64,000 nt of DNA. Source: Leishmania infantum JPCM5 (lineage: Eukaryota; Euglenozoa; Kinetoplastea; Trypanosomatida; Trypanosomatidae). The stretch lies in contig NC_009413.2 of NCBI RefSeq assembly GCF_000002875.2, positions 1,059,823 to 1,123,822 on the forward strand, written 5' to 3'. This document shows positions 10,576 to 21,223 of the stretch, piece after piece. The notes below the pieces were generated by a model. That model worked only from the letters and a program-made list of their open reading frames with translations. It made no database searches and had not been told where the DNA came from. The stretch's first letter is position 1. Each line of letters starts with the position of its first letter. A program made the position numbers and the translations under genes.

Positions 10576-13500
10576 GCCGAAAGGCGCCCCTTCACGGGTG
10601 TGATGCGTCGAAGGAAAACAACAGGGAAGAGATCCGTAGATGAGAGGGTGGAGAGGGAAGAGACAGAGCAAAGGGGGAGGCGTGCGTGGTGCAAGAAGAG
10701 CGAGAGAGCACAAGAGAGTCGCAGGCCCAGTAGAGGAAGCAATGACGGGGGGAGGAGGAGAGCCCGCTTTTGCATCATGTAAAGTTTTCTTGTGCTCTAT
10801 TTTTGGAACATCTTTTCATTTTTCTTCGTGCTACGGTTTTTCTAGTTTCGTGCACCTCTCTTCTGTCTTTGTGTAAATATAAGCTCTGTTGTTGTTAAGA
10901 GTCTCTCCCTCCCCTCTCTCCCTCCACTCCCACCACGAGGTTTCTCTGTTTCTCTGCTTTCTTATTACCTGCTTCATTTCGCTTCGCTCTCTTTTTCGTG
11001 CTGGAACCCTTTTCACTTTTTTTTTCCGTGCGTGTGCGTCTCTCTCTCTGTGCGTGTTTTCGTGACCTCTTAAAGGTAGGCCAGCATGGGTGGGTGCCAG
11101 ACACCTGTCAACGTGACTCTCTCCTGTCAACTGCGTGCCCTGGTTCTGCCCCCGTCTCTTTTTTCCTCTTTTTCTATCTTGCGAGTGCTACGGTTGTCTC
11201 AACTCTCTCCTCTTCCCCTTTCCATGTGTTGGCTCTTGTCCATGTCGTCTCTTGATCTCCCCTGCCCCCCCCCCCCACTGCCGTCGCAGCTCTCTCTTTT
11301 TTCGTTACGTGTGCCTTTTGCTTAGCCGCTGATCTTGTTGCTGCGGACGTGGTGTGTTGGACGCCTCTATCTCTGTTCTCCCCTCCCCTTTCCTCCCTGC
11401 GCCTTTTGGCGTGTACCTGGGGAGAGGGCATGCCCGGCGATGGAGAACGAGCCGCTATTATGCGCTCGCGTGCTTTCGGTGCTTCTTCCTTCTCGTGCGT
11501 GCATTACAAACCCCCTTCTCATTTCTCACCTCACCATCTCTCTTTACGACATCCACCGCAGATAATGCATGAGGTATGTGTCTAGCGTTCACGCATATGT
11601 TCTGGGTCGTTGACATTTTTTATTGCTTTAGATTCTCGTTTTCACCTCTCTCAGGGCATTCTTTTTTCGCTCTTTCTCTTTGCCGTTGGAGCTGTTGAAG
11701 CCAACTGGCCATGGAGACTCTCTCTCAAGGGAAGTCTGCGAGGTATGGCAGAGAATGGCGTGCACGGACAACTGTGCTTGGATGTGCAGCAATGGTCAAT
11801 GCGCACAAACAAAAAGGCGGAAAAACGTTTCTCGAAGCAAGAGCGAGCGAGGGAGGAGGAGGAGGTGCGTGTGGGTGTCTTTGGAGGGCGACACGGGGGC
11901 AAAGGAAAAGAGAAAACCACCACAGCAACTGCAACAGAAGACAGTGTAAAGGAGAGCGCGCGTACTCACTCGAATGCCATCGAAACACGTGCGGAACGTC
12001 GTCGAAATGTACACGCAGCTTCGTTGATACCGCTTCATTTTTCTGTTTTGCGCATCATTAGGGTGTGTACTCCTTCGTCCTCCAACCCTTCATCTGGATG
12101 CAGGGTCCGTGGCCAGGAGTGCCTCCTCCGTGCCTTTAACCTCCTCTCTCGTTCCCTTTGGCTGCTGCGCTCTTCCCACACGGCCTTCTTGTTCCGCCTC
12201 TCGGCTGCCGTCTCCATAAGTTGTGTCACCGCGCTGTCTTTTTGTTCCTTTTGCCGGATTAGTCGTTCTATAGTTTGTTCTGCTTGATTCGCCCCACTTT
12301 AGGCATGCACTCGTCGATCCTGTGAGCTTGCTGAGGCATGCGCCCCTCCAGTAAGCTCTAGGGAAGTTTCTCCAGGACACACACACACACACACACACAC
12401 GACCGAATCAGGCATGCGGTGGCGTCAAGTGCCTGAAACACAAAAAAAAAGACGGCAGTCGATCCAGCGAAAAGAGAGACAAAATCGGATCAACCAAAAC
12501 GCCTCTTCCTCCGCCCCTTCTTCTTTGCCGTTGATATGGAGTCTCCTTGGCCTATGGCCAGCTCCTGGCCTCTCTTCCTTCGATCTGCTAGCAGCACCAC
12601 CGTCCCCTCCCACTGTCTCGAAAAACAACAAAAAACTTCAGTCTGTGCGTGTGTGATCCGCTTTGTGCGCACCTGCTCCTCTACAAGGCAACAGACGAAA
12701 CACACACACACACAATCATTCTCATCTGTCGGTGTTTCCGTGTAAGGCGTATTTGTTTGTCTGCACATGTGAGTCTGCCTCTCTCCCCTCTCTACTTTCT
12801 CCCCTACCCTCCTCCAGACAGATGGCGGCACGCGGATGCGTAGTACACCTCTATTTGGTCTACACGTCTTTCCCTTCTCTGGATCTTTCTCAAGGTGCCA
12901 TCATAAGACGGGCCTTTGACGAACATTTCTCTCGCGGAGAGAGCTCGCTACTGCCACCCCGCGCACCTCTTTTGGTTTCTTCGTTTCTTCACCGGGGCCA
13001 TGCTAAAACTCCTTTTTTCTTTTAGGTGTGTGTATGTTTGTGATCTCTGACGCACTTTTTTTCTCACGCGTGTTGGCTGAATGGGTCTCTTCCACCGTGC
13101 TGATCCCTGCATCTGCTCGTCAGCTTGTGCTGACCGTCGCCTCCTCATCTCTACCTTCTCCCCACTGCCTCCTGTTCGCTCCTTTCTCTTGGGTATCGCT
13201 TTCCTCCCAGCCAGTAGGTATAGGCGCGTTGATCTTTTTTTTTTCATCTGAGGATGCTGTAGGAGGGGGAAGGGGGCTGCCGCGGCCGGTAATGCCAGGA
13301 GCTGGGAAAAATAAAGCAGACGATACTTCTCAACAGTGGAAGAGAGGGGGTGAGAGACACTCGTGCGAAAAAGGAACAAAGAAAGCAGTTTCACACAGCA
13401 GCAACAACAGCAGCGCATCTATTCCACTAACAGATGAGGGATACAGATAACGTGTAGCAGTGCAGTTGACAAAGGGTGTATCCTGACGCGGACACAAAAG

Positions 13501-13894
13501 CATGTATAGTGTTCTCCTCCTCCCCCTTTTATTTTTTTTTTCGCTACCACTCCTACTACTTGCCTTTTCTGGGAGCTGTGTGTTGGAGTGTACGTGGCAC
13601 CTCTGTGGTGTTCATCTCCCTCCTACTTCCTGCCTTTACCACCACCGACCTTTTTGTATGGCTGTGCATGCGTGCGCCTGTGATTGTGCTATGCTATTTT
13701 GTTTTTGCATGCTCGTTGATGATTGAGACGGTGGCCTTTTCCGTCTCTCTCTTGTTGTGTGTGGTGGTGGTGGTGGTGGAGGTCTCTGCGCGCCTCTCAT
13801 CCCTGCACCTCTCTACTTTTAAATCCGCTTCCTTTGTTTTCCGTCTCGTGTTGTGAGAGAAGCTTTTTATTTTTTTACCCTTTTGGTTTCGCTT
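10576..13894 (+). other. Long gene-free spacer (3.3 kb)
   Basis: Mostly CT-rich sequence with twelve C at 11265-11276 and a perfect (AC)12 at 12377-12400. The longest frame (11610-12287) begins at TTG and reads as low-complexity spacer, and the frame at 13028-13450 looks the same. About 15 bases at 11740-11754 (TATGGCAGAGAATGG) match bases near 375-389, the end of the SIDER2-like copy, which may be a trace of an old insertion. It presumably holds the phosphodiesterase 3' UTR. Confidence 0.55.
12377..12400 (+). repeat. (AC)12 microsatellite
   Basis: Twelve perfect AC units in the spacer after the phosphodiesterase gene. Confidence 0.95.
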
Positions 13895-14606
13895 TCAAGG
13901 CGTCACTCTACAACGCGCAAGCCGGTGAAGATACGCATAAGACTGCAGCTCACCTACGTGTGCTGTGCTACAGCGAAACCCTGGCCAGCCAGGGCGAACC
14001 GCCCTGCCGACGGATCGGGCCATGCGCCTTGCGGGCTCTTCTCGTCCTTACTCGTCCTTCCTCGTCCCTTCTTCGCACACGTGCTGCGCCATCGACGCCA
14101 CACGGAGACTCGCGTGGGCTGCATGCCTTGATCCACGCGGTCCGTGCCCGGGCTCCTGCTCGAGGGCGCGAGCGGTGGCGCCCGTCGTGCGGACAATAAG
14201 GGCGTGGCCGAGGCGCATGCCGGGAGAGTTCAAGGAGGGGGCGGGCCAGCCTCAGGTCATGGCCCTCTGAAACCCGGCACAACCTGCCTGTATGCCATGC
14301 TTTTCTCCCTCTCAGCTGCCTCAAGCCGCGGCACCCCATAGGATGGCGTGGCGACTCTCCAAATGGGAGCCTGGAGGGCTCGATGGTGCCATTCGGGGGT
14401 GTTCTCGTCCTGCTTCCGGCATCCGTGCCTCATCGGCCGGCCCGGTCGGATGGAGGAGGTGCCGCCTGCTTGCGCACGCGTGCGCCTCGGCGTCGATCGG
14501 TATGGATCTCTTCGCGCCGCTTTCGCCCATCACTCCTGCTCGGCTGACCTCTGCATGCCGTGACTGGATGTGGCGCAGCACGCCAGCTGTGGCTGGCAGC
14601 GCGTGC
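13895..14606 (-). mobile_element. Left arm of 712-bp inverted repeat; antisense, probably 5'-truncated SIDER/ingi-related copy
   Basis: The reverse complement of this segment matches 17021-17732 with no difference seen in the stretches compared, apart from one G/A near the inner end (14603). Peptides of 123, 101 and 80 residues read from each arm are identical. The dyad centre is at 15813.5. On the minus strand the copy ends at 13895 next to an A-rich stretch (minus-strand bases running past 13895), as expected of a retroposon 3' tail. It lacks the upstream part that the right-hand copy seems to have beyond 17021, consistent with 5' truncation. The base composition is GC-rich and unlike the CT-rich spacer around it. 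Confidence 0.8.
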
Positions 14607-15943
14607 ACACCTGGTTCATCGTCTTACATCCTGGTTGCTGCTTTCTAGGAGAGGAGGTTTCTTTTCCAAGGAGACTCTACTGCCTGTGTCCATGTGGGTG
14701 CTCCTCTTGCCCTCTCTCTCGGGGGTTGGCTTGTTTGCTGCGATCTGTGGGTCTCTGAGAGGTTTGTTTGCTCGTTCTGTCTTTGTGTTGTTCTCCATTT
14801 CGCTTTCTTGTTTTTTTTTCTCGCTTTCGCCCTTCGCTTACAGCCTTTTCGCTTGTCGTTCGCGTCGCTGTGCTGCCTTGCCTGCCGTCCATTTCTTTTT
14901 CGATTCTCTTGCTTGTTGTGATGTTTTTTTTTTTTGTTCCTCTCTTTTATGGATGTGTGAATGTTACGTGAGCATACAGGTGCGTCTGTGCGTGCGCTCC
15001 TTAGGGGAAGATCCGAAGGGGCTGGGGGAGGGGGTGAGGACCGTGGTGTGGCGCACGCACCTCCCGCCACCATCACACGTACGCGTATATCTGAACGGTG
15101 GGATGCACGATACGCATTGATTTCGATATGCTAGTTTCTGTCTCTGGGTTCGCATTTTTGCTTGTTGGTATACGGGCCTTTGTCCGCGTGGATGTTGGGG
15201 CTGCCAAGGCTGGTGCTTGTTCTTCTTCTCTTCGTGTTCTCCATGTTCTCCCTTTATTGACATTCCTCCCTTGAACCCCCCCTAACCATCAAAACCTATG
15301 CGACGGACGTTGCGTTTGCGTCAACCCACACTGCCGCTCTCTCTCTCGCTTCCCTCGACGTGCCGTGTAAGTAGACCCTTTTTGTGCTGCGAAGGACAGA
15401 GCATAGGGCAGTGAAGGTTCAACACAGGTGAAGCTGAAGGGAGAACGCTGTCTCTCCCTCCTGATCATAGACGCACGCAGCGTGAAAGCGCGATTCTTCA
15501 TGAAAGAGAGTCCTTGCTTTGTCAGCAGGAGTGCAATTCCACTGTCGTGTTCTCCGACATCTCTGCGTTATCAAACATGCTCTCCGTTGTTCCCTTCTGC
15601 ATCCACCCTGCCATGCTCTCTTTTCACCCTACTCTCGGTCTCTCGCACACTTATGGCTGCTTACGCGACGACGATGGCAACCGCCTCACCTACGCATTCC
15701 ACATACTCGAATCGACAACCAGAGGACATCCCCAGAGCCCTTCTACCCACGCCAATACGCACGTCTCTGAACGTTTCTCCTCACCTTCTCTACTAACTTC
15801 TCGCGCGCCATCGTTGCTTCACTGTGTCGTCTACGCCGACCTCCTCTTTCCTTTCTCCCCTTTTAGTGGTTTCCTTTTTTCAGCGGCATTTCCCTTTTTT
15901 TTGCTTGGCGCTCCCAATTCGTCCGTTTCTTGTCGAGCTGCCG
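14607..15943 (+). other. Spacer and probable HSP20 5' UTR
   Basis: CT- and T-rich sequence with no credible gene. Tracts just upstream of HSP20 run from about 15838 to 15881, ending at a candidate AG at 15882-15883. The centre of the flanking inverted repeats (15813.5) lies here. Confidence 0.55.
15882..15883 (+). promoter_or_regulatory. Candidate spliced-leader acceptor AG for HSP20
   Basis: Follows TTTCCTTTTTTC and lies about 60 bases before the chosen start codon. An alternative AG lies at about 15865. Confidence 0.45.
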
Positions 15944-16411
15944 ATGTGGAGCCCGAGCAACAAGAGGGACTCGCTCATCAACAGCGACGACGCCCTCTTC
16001 CCTTTTCTCCTTCATTTTCCTGGTTTACATCCGCGTCAAATGTTCAGCTCCTTCTTCTCATCGCGCTCGCGCGGGTCTTGGATTCCAGCCGTCGATATAT
16101 CGGAGCAGGACGACGGCTACACACTTGTTGCTGACCTGCCAGAAGTGAGAAAGGAGGACCTGCGTGTGTACACGGAGAGTTCGAGCATCATCTGCATCTC
16201 TGGCAACCGCAAGCACATCCTAAAGCAGGACGAGCACCAGCTGCTCGTTGCGGAGCGCGGCGCCGGCCGCTTTGAACGGTGCTTCGACCTCCCCACTTCC
16301 GTCGACAGCAGCAAAATCAAGGCCAGCTTCAACGATCAACAGCTGAATGTGTCCATTCCAAAACTGCGAAATTCGAGGTCTGGAACGTCCAACACAGTCA
16401 CCATCGACTAA
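15944..16411 (+). CDS. HSP20: Small heat shock protein, HSP20 / alpha-crystallin family
   Basis: A 155-residue ATP-independent chaperone expected to hold unfolding proteins during stress. The start MWSPSNKR is preferred because the longer in-frame reading from 15824 translates T-rich leader sequence. The alpha-crystallin domain spans about residues 45-145: WIPAVDISEQDDGYTL opens it, DLPEVRKEDLRVY covers early strands, and SSKIKASFNDQQLNVSIPK is the late conserved block. In that block the usual Ala-x4-Gly-x-Leu motif reads ASFNDQQL, so the conserved glycine is replaced by glutamine. The C-terminus carries a VTI sequence (TVTID) that could act as the IxI docking motif. The gene sits alone inside a 2.4-kb segment bounded by 712-bp inverted repeats. 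Confidence 0.93.
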   Translation: MWSPSNKRDSLINSDDALFPFLLHFPGLHPRQMFSSFFSSRSRGSWIPAVDISEQDDGYTLVADLPEVRKEDLRVYTESSSIICISGNRKHILKQDEHQLLVAERGAGRFERCFDLPTSVDSSKIKASFNDQQLNVSIPKLRNSRSGTSNTVTID

Positions 16412-16599
16412 CGGTGCTGCCATACGGTGAGATGATGAGCGACCAGAAGCGGGAGGAGGAAATGAAGAGGGACGCAGACGGGTGCACCGGCTGACGCCGC
16501 GGAATGCGAAGCCTCGCGTACGCCCTCCGACGGCTCTGTTGCATCTGCCACATCTTTTCGGGCTTCCGATGGAACACTTGGTCACCGGTCTTCGACGCC
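16412..16599 (+). other. HSP20 proximal 3' flank
   Basis: Short purine-rich then GC-rich sequence between the HSP20 stop codon and the retroposon-like segment. No gene is seen. Confidence 0.5.
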
Positions 16600-17732
16600 A
16601 GCCCAACATCGCCCAAAGCCGCGCTCACGGGACGATAGGAGGCGATGCTCGCCCAGCTGCGCACGGGTGCCTTGACCGTACTTCGGATTCCTGCAGCGGC
16701 GGCTGGGTGGCGGCGACAGCATGGAGTGCTGAGGGCGTGCGGCCTACTAGTGCGCTAGCGCTGTGGTGCTTGCGCGCCCGCCAGAGCCTCCGCCCCCGCC
16801 TTTGGAAGGCGCGCGGCCTCGGGAGAAGGTGGAGTGCCCCCTGCTGCCTCACACTCACGGCAGCGTCCGGCCTGTCGCGGTGCGTGCGGGCAGGCCAACC
16901 AGCCACGCCTCCTCCCTGTGGCATCGACGGAAAGGGAGCGCGAGTGCAGCGAACCCCCTCCCCGGACAGCAACGTCGTGCTGAAGCAAATCCCAAGGTCG
17001 GAAAGTGCGAGCACGCTGCAGCATGCGCTGCCAGCCACAGCTGGCGTGCTGCGCCACATCCAGTCACGGCATGCAGAGGTCAGCCGAGCAGGAGTGATGG
17101 GCGAAAGCGGCGCGAAGAGATCCATACCGATCGACGCCGAGGCGCACGCGTGCGCAAGCAGGCGGCACCTCCTCCATCCGACCGGGCCGGCCGATGAGGC
17201 ACGGATGCCGGAAGCAGGACGAGAACACCCCCGAATGGCACCATCGAGCCCTCCAGGCTCCCATTTGGAGAGTCGCCACGCCATCCTATGGGGTGCCGCG
17301 GCTTGAGGCAGCTGAGAGGGAGAAAAGCATGGCATACAGGCAGGTTGTGCCGGGTTTCAGAGGGCCATGACCTGAGGCTGGCCCGCCCCCTCCTTGAACT
17401 CTCCCGGCATGCGCCTCGGCCACGCCCTTATTGTCCGCACGACGGGCGCCACCGCTCGCGCCCTCGAGCAGGAGCCCGGGCACGGACCGCGTGGATCAAG
17501 GCATGCAGCCCACGCGAGTCTCCGTGTGGCGTCGATGGCGCAGCACGTGTGCGAAGAAGGGACGAGGAAGGACGAGTAAGGACGAGAAGAGCCCGCAAGG
17601 CGCATGGCCCGATCCGTCGGCAGGGCGGTTCGCCCTGGCTGGCCAGGGTTTCGCTGTAGCACAGCACACGTAGGTGAGCTGCAGTCTTATGCGTATCTTC
17701 ACCGGCTTGCGCGTTGTAGAGTGACGCCTTGA
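16600..17732 (+). mobile_element. SIDER/ingi-related element, + orientation, containing the right arm (17021-17732) of the inverted repeat
   Basis: Bases 17021-17732 are the inverted partner of 13895-14606. GC-rich sequence of the same character continues upstream to about 16600, so the element may be about 1.1 kb. Near its 5' side CGCTCACGGGA (around 16624) is also found near the 5' end of the SIDER2-like copies (around 33648). Near its 3' side GCTGTAGCAC resembles GCTGTAACAC there. These short matches suggest, but do not prove, kinship with the ingi/SIDER group. A 274-codon frame (16482-17306) runs through it but has no homology I recognise. The element probably lies in the HSP20 3' UTR. 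Confidence 0.6.
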
Positions 17733-19190
17733 GACGAAAATGTCTCTGGTCTCGACGTGGTTCTGCAGTTTGTGTTCTCTCGTGTGTCGCGAATTTTTTT
17801 TAGCGTTATTATTCTACATTTATGGGAGGGCCCTTGTCGTGTAAAGTTTTGGTGGTACTCGTTGTCGAATATATCTGCATCTCTCTCTAGCAGCGTTGCT
17901 ATCATCGTACATCATCGTGTGCTGGACGTCTTTGTATTGCCGTTTTGCACTCTACCTTTGCTGTCCGGCGATGCACGCTTGCCGGTACCCCTGCCCCCTC
18001 CACCGTATTAGCTGCAGTGCTCTTTCTGTCGTGTCGGTGATGTTTCACATATGGCGTGTCGTATCTGTTTTGTCGTTATTATTTCCCTTTTTTCTTTTCT
18101 CCGACCTCCGTCTGAACATGAGCAGTTTTCGTCTGGGCTTTATTGATTTTTTTCCACAGTCTGCCCCTTTTAGCGCCTTCCTCCTCCCCCGCTCTGCCGG
18201 TCTCTTCGCTGTCCTACCCCCCCCCCTCCCTCATTTTCTGCGCTCTGCGCCCTATTCTCGTGTACACCAAGGTTGTCTTTGATGCCATCTTGCATTGCTT
18301 TTTCCCTTCTTATGATTTCGCCTCTTTTGGCCCGTCGCACCTCAGCTCACGCATGACATCCTCCTTTTTTCCAGCATGCGGTGCCTGCATTGGTGTGTGG
18401 GCGTGGCAGAGAAAGGTGTAGGGATATTCACAGAGGGGCGCAGTGACTGAGACCATGCCACCGTTCCCCGCTGCTACGCACCCCCACGCCTTTGCTTGTT
18501 TTGTGTGTGGTCGGAACGCAGAGGGTGTGGAGGTGCATTCTCTGCTGCTCATGCATAAGGGAGAGCGCCAGTGGCGCGGTGCGAGGGGAACGCGAGGTGA
18601 AGCTAAAGGGCACTACACCACACACATTTTGACACACACAGACAAAGGAGGAAGTCACGACACTCCGGCCGTGGGGCATCGCTATCGAAGTAGGCGAGGT
18701 GTCTTCAGTGTTTTGCTCCGCACAGCGGATACGCAACGCTGGGCGCATGCTGGCTTGCGTTCGCGTCATACGCCCAACCTACGATGCTGCGGTGTGGCCT
18801 GGCCTTCGCTGACACGGTGCGGTGACTTCGATGGGCACTCATGGATGCAGGTGGAGGGACGCCATTTGTGTGTTGGACGGCCCCCCTCTCCCAATTCCGT
18901 TTCACAAGCCTCTTTTTTTTGCTCTCATTCTCTTCTGCCTCTCTGTGCACTTCTTTCCTCGCCATCCAACCTTCGACTAAATCTCGGTTTCACCGCCCCC
19001 CTCCGTCTTGCACCCTCATACCTCTGTACATTCCCACTCCACCGGTGCTTGCACACACCCTCACACGCACCTTATCGGCCTCACCATTCTCGTTGTGGGC
19101 CCGTGTGCTCTCCTACGGTTTTCATTCACGCGCCTCGTCGTCCCATCGCTTCACCTCTTCTTGTGACACATAGGTGTGTAAGTAGCGAAG
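17733..19190 (+). other. Spacer before first eL13 gene
   Basis: T/C-rich sequence, with CT tracts from about 18900 to 19160. A frame at 18443-19204 overlaps the eL13 start and looks like spacer. No gene is seen. Confidence 0.55.
19172..19173 (+). promoter_or_regulatory. Candidate spliced-leader acceptor AG, first eL13 gene
   Basis: Follows CACCTCTTCTTGTGACACAT and lies 17 bases upstream of the start codon, giving a very short 5' UTR. Confidence 0.4.
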
Positions 19191-19853
19191 ATGCCGAAGG
19201 GTAACAACGCGATCCCCCACGTTCACCAGAAGAAGCACTGGAACCCGTGCTCTTCGCAGAAGGGCAACGTGAAGGTGTTCCTGAACCAGCCGGCTCAGAA
19301 GCACCGCCGTCGCCGTCTGCGCCTGCTGAAGGCCAAGAAGGTGTTTCCTCGCCCGCTGAAGGCGCTGCGTCCGCAGGTGAACTGTCCCACGGTGCGCCAC
19401 AACATGAAGCGCCGCCTGGGCCGCGGCTTCTCGCCGGCCGAGCTGAAGGCTGCTGGCCTGAACCCCCAGTACGCCGCCACGATCGGCATCCGCGTGGACA
19501 GTCGCCGGAAGAACAAGTCCGAGGAGGGCATGAACGTGAACGTGCAGCGCCTGAAGACGTACATGAGCAAGCTTGTGCTGTTTCCGATGAACCACAAGAA
19601 GGTGCAGAAGGGCGAGGCGTCCGAGGAGGAGGTGAAGGCCGCGACCCAGGACCGCTCGCGCTTCGGCGACGCCGCTGTCGGCGCTGTGGTGTACCCGTCC
19701 GCCGAGACCCCACGCGCGGTATCTGCCGAGGAGAAGTCGATGTGCGTGTACGCCTTCCTGAAGAAGAACCACTCCGCCGTGCGCTTCTTCGGTGCCCGCA
19801 GCGCCCGCGCCGCGCGCAAGGAGGCCGCGAAGGAGGAGAAGGCCGGCAAGTAA
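19191..19853 (+). CDS. RPL13: 60S ribosomal protein eL13, copy A
   Basis: A 220-residue structural protein of the large ribosomal subunit. The N-terminus (MPKGNNAIPHVHQKKHW) and the basic stretch HRRRRLRLLKAKKVFPRP match the eL13 family, which binds 25S/28S rRNA in the cytosolic ribosome. The C-terminal tail is Ala/Lys-rich (AARKEAAKEEKAGK), as in other kinetoplastid copies. Codons strongly favour C or G in third position, as expected of a highly expressed Leishmania gene. It is the first of a tandem pair. The coding sequence and 10 bases upstream (19181-19853) match 21214-21886 base for base as read, while both flanks differ completely. Confidence 0.97.
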   Translation: MPKGNNAIPHVHQKKHWNPCSSQKGNVKVFLNQPAQKHRRRRLRLLKAKKVFPRPLKALRPQVNCPTVRHNMKRRLGRGFSPAELKAAGLNPQYAATIGIRVDSRRKNKSEEGMNVNVQRLKTYMSKLVLFPMNHKKVQKGEASEEEVKAATQDRSRFGDAAVGAVVYPSAETPRAVSAEEKSMCVYAFLKKNHSAVRFFGARSARAARKEAAKEEKAGK

Positions 19854-21223
19854 ACTCGTTCCGAGGGAAGGCGTGCTGGTGTTGCGGCCGCGATAAGGCG
19901 CACGCGTGGGCCTGTATGCATGCTAGTGTAAAAGGGTATCGCTGCCGCTGCAGCATGCAGACACATGCCTCACCACGTGGGCACTTTTTGTGGGCAACGT
20001 ACGTGTACGCTTTTCATGTGCTTGGGTGTGCGCTACTGTCTCCGCCTTCACTGCATGGTGGCCCTCTGTGTCGTTAGACATGCATCAAGGACTGGGTGTG
20101 CCAATGCATGCATGGGCGTGCATTGCCGTGTGGCACGTCGGCTCTCTCTTCGTATTTTTCGTTCGCCCTTTTTCGTTTTCTGTTTTCATTTATCCGTCAT
20201 TCACGTCGAAGCAATGCAACCCCACAAGAGCAGCCGTCGGGGGGGGGGGCGGCGGCAGGAAAACGCGCCGCGAAGCTCCGGTTCGCGGGCACTCACGCGC
20301 TGATGTGTCGTGAATGATAGCGGCATGACAGAAGCATGCGCTGTGACCACACCGAAAGCGATCGCGGGTCTTTTCCTCTATCGCTGTCGGCAGTTTCGGT
20401 GCACGTGTGTTCGTGAGTGCCCATCTCTCTCTCGGAGCCTCCGGCTCTCTCTGAAACTGCTTGTTTCCTGCTGCCACACCGCCTCTACACCGACGGGGTC
20501 TATCCTCACGTCAGTAGGGGTGGCAGGCTAGGACACTAGCGGGACGCAGAGGAACCGCCGCTAGGACCAACGAATGCGTACTGGCTACAGAGAGGGAGAG
20601 ATGCGAAACTGCCAACGCTGCCCGCAACCTTCCTAGGATGGAGAAGCCGAGAGGAAGTAGGGGGTGAGCGGGGAAGGAGATCTCCGGGGAACGACTCGGC
20701 TCTCTCATCGCCTCCTTCTACGCAGCGATGGGGACAAGCATGAAAGGCGAAGACAAGGCCCCCTCTCACGCAACCACACGCCGACATACCGACGCAGTGA
20801 CGTTCCGTATTCACACGCTTGATTTGCTGCTACTTCCACTTTGTTCTACTTTTCTTTGCTCTCATTCACTTCGCGTCATGCGCGCGTGTCTTCATCTGCC
20901 GCGCCTGGCGAACCCGCGTCGTGTCCTCTCTTTCTATGGTGCCCATCACCTCCACCTTACACCTTTCTGCGTTTCCGCACACACACACACACGCATACGC
21001 ACTTGTGCCGCATCGCTGACGGCGGCTGCCTGTGCTGACGTACTGCCGTGCGCTTCGCACTCTTTCTTGCTCACTCTTTGGCACCCTCACACACGCGTCA
21101 CCATTGACGACTCTTGTGCGCGCCTTCGCTAACCTCATTCGTGTGCTCTTGCTGTGTGCTATCTCCTTTTCTTGTCGTTTCTCCCCGTACCTTGCAGCAC
21201 ATAACCACCCGCGAGTAGCGAAG
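19854..21223 (+). other. Spacer between the two eL13 genes
   Basis: Contains a run of 11 G around 20239-20249, a purine-rich patch at about 20530-20710, and CT-rich sequence from about 20820 up to a candidate acceptor AG at 21196-21197. No gene is seen. Confidence 0.6.
21196..21197 (+). promoter_or_regulatory. Candidate spliced-leader acceptor AG, second eL13 gene
   Basis: Follows TTTCTCCCCGTACCTTGC, 26 bases before the start codon. The sequence is unrelated to the acceptor region of copy A. Confidence 0.45.

Noticed and set aside
11610..12287. Open frame of 225 codons after the phosphodiesterase gene
   Set aside because: Starts at TTG and reads as low-complexity spacer; no recognisable protein motif.
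16482..17306. Open frame of 274 codons across the right inverted repeat
   Set aside because: Most of it lies within the repeat, and the same peptides are read from the left arm on the opposite strand.
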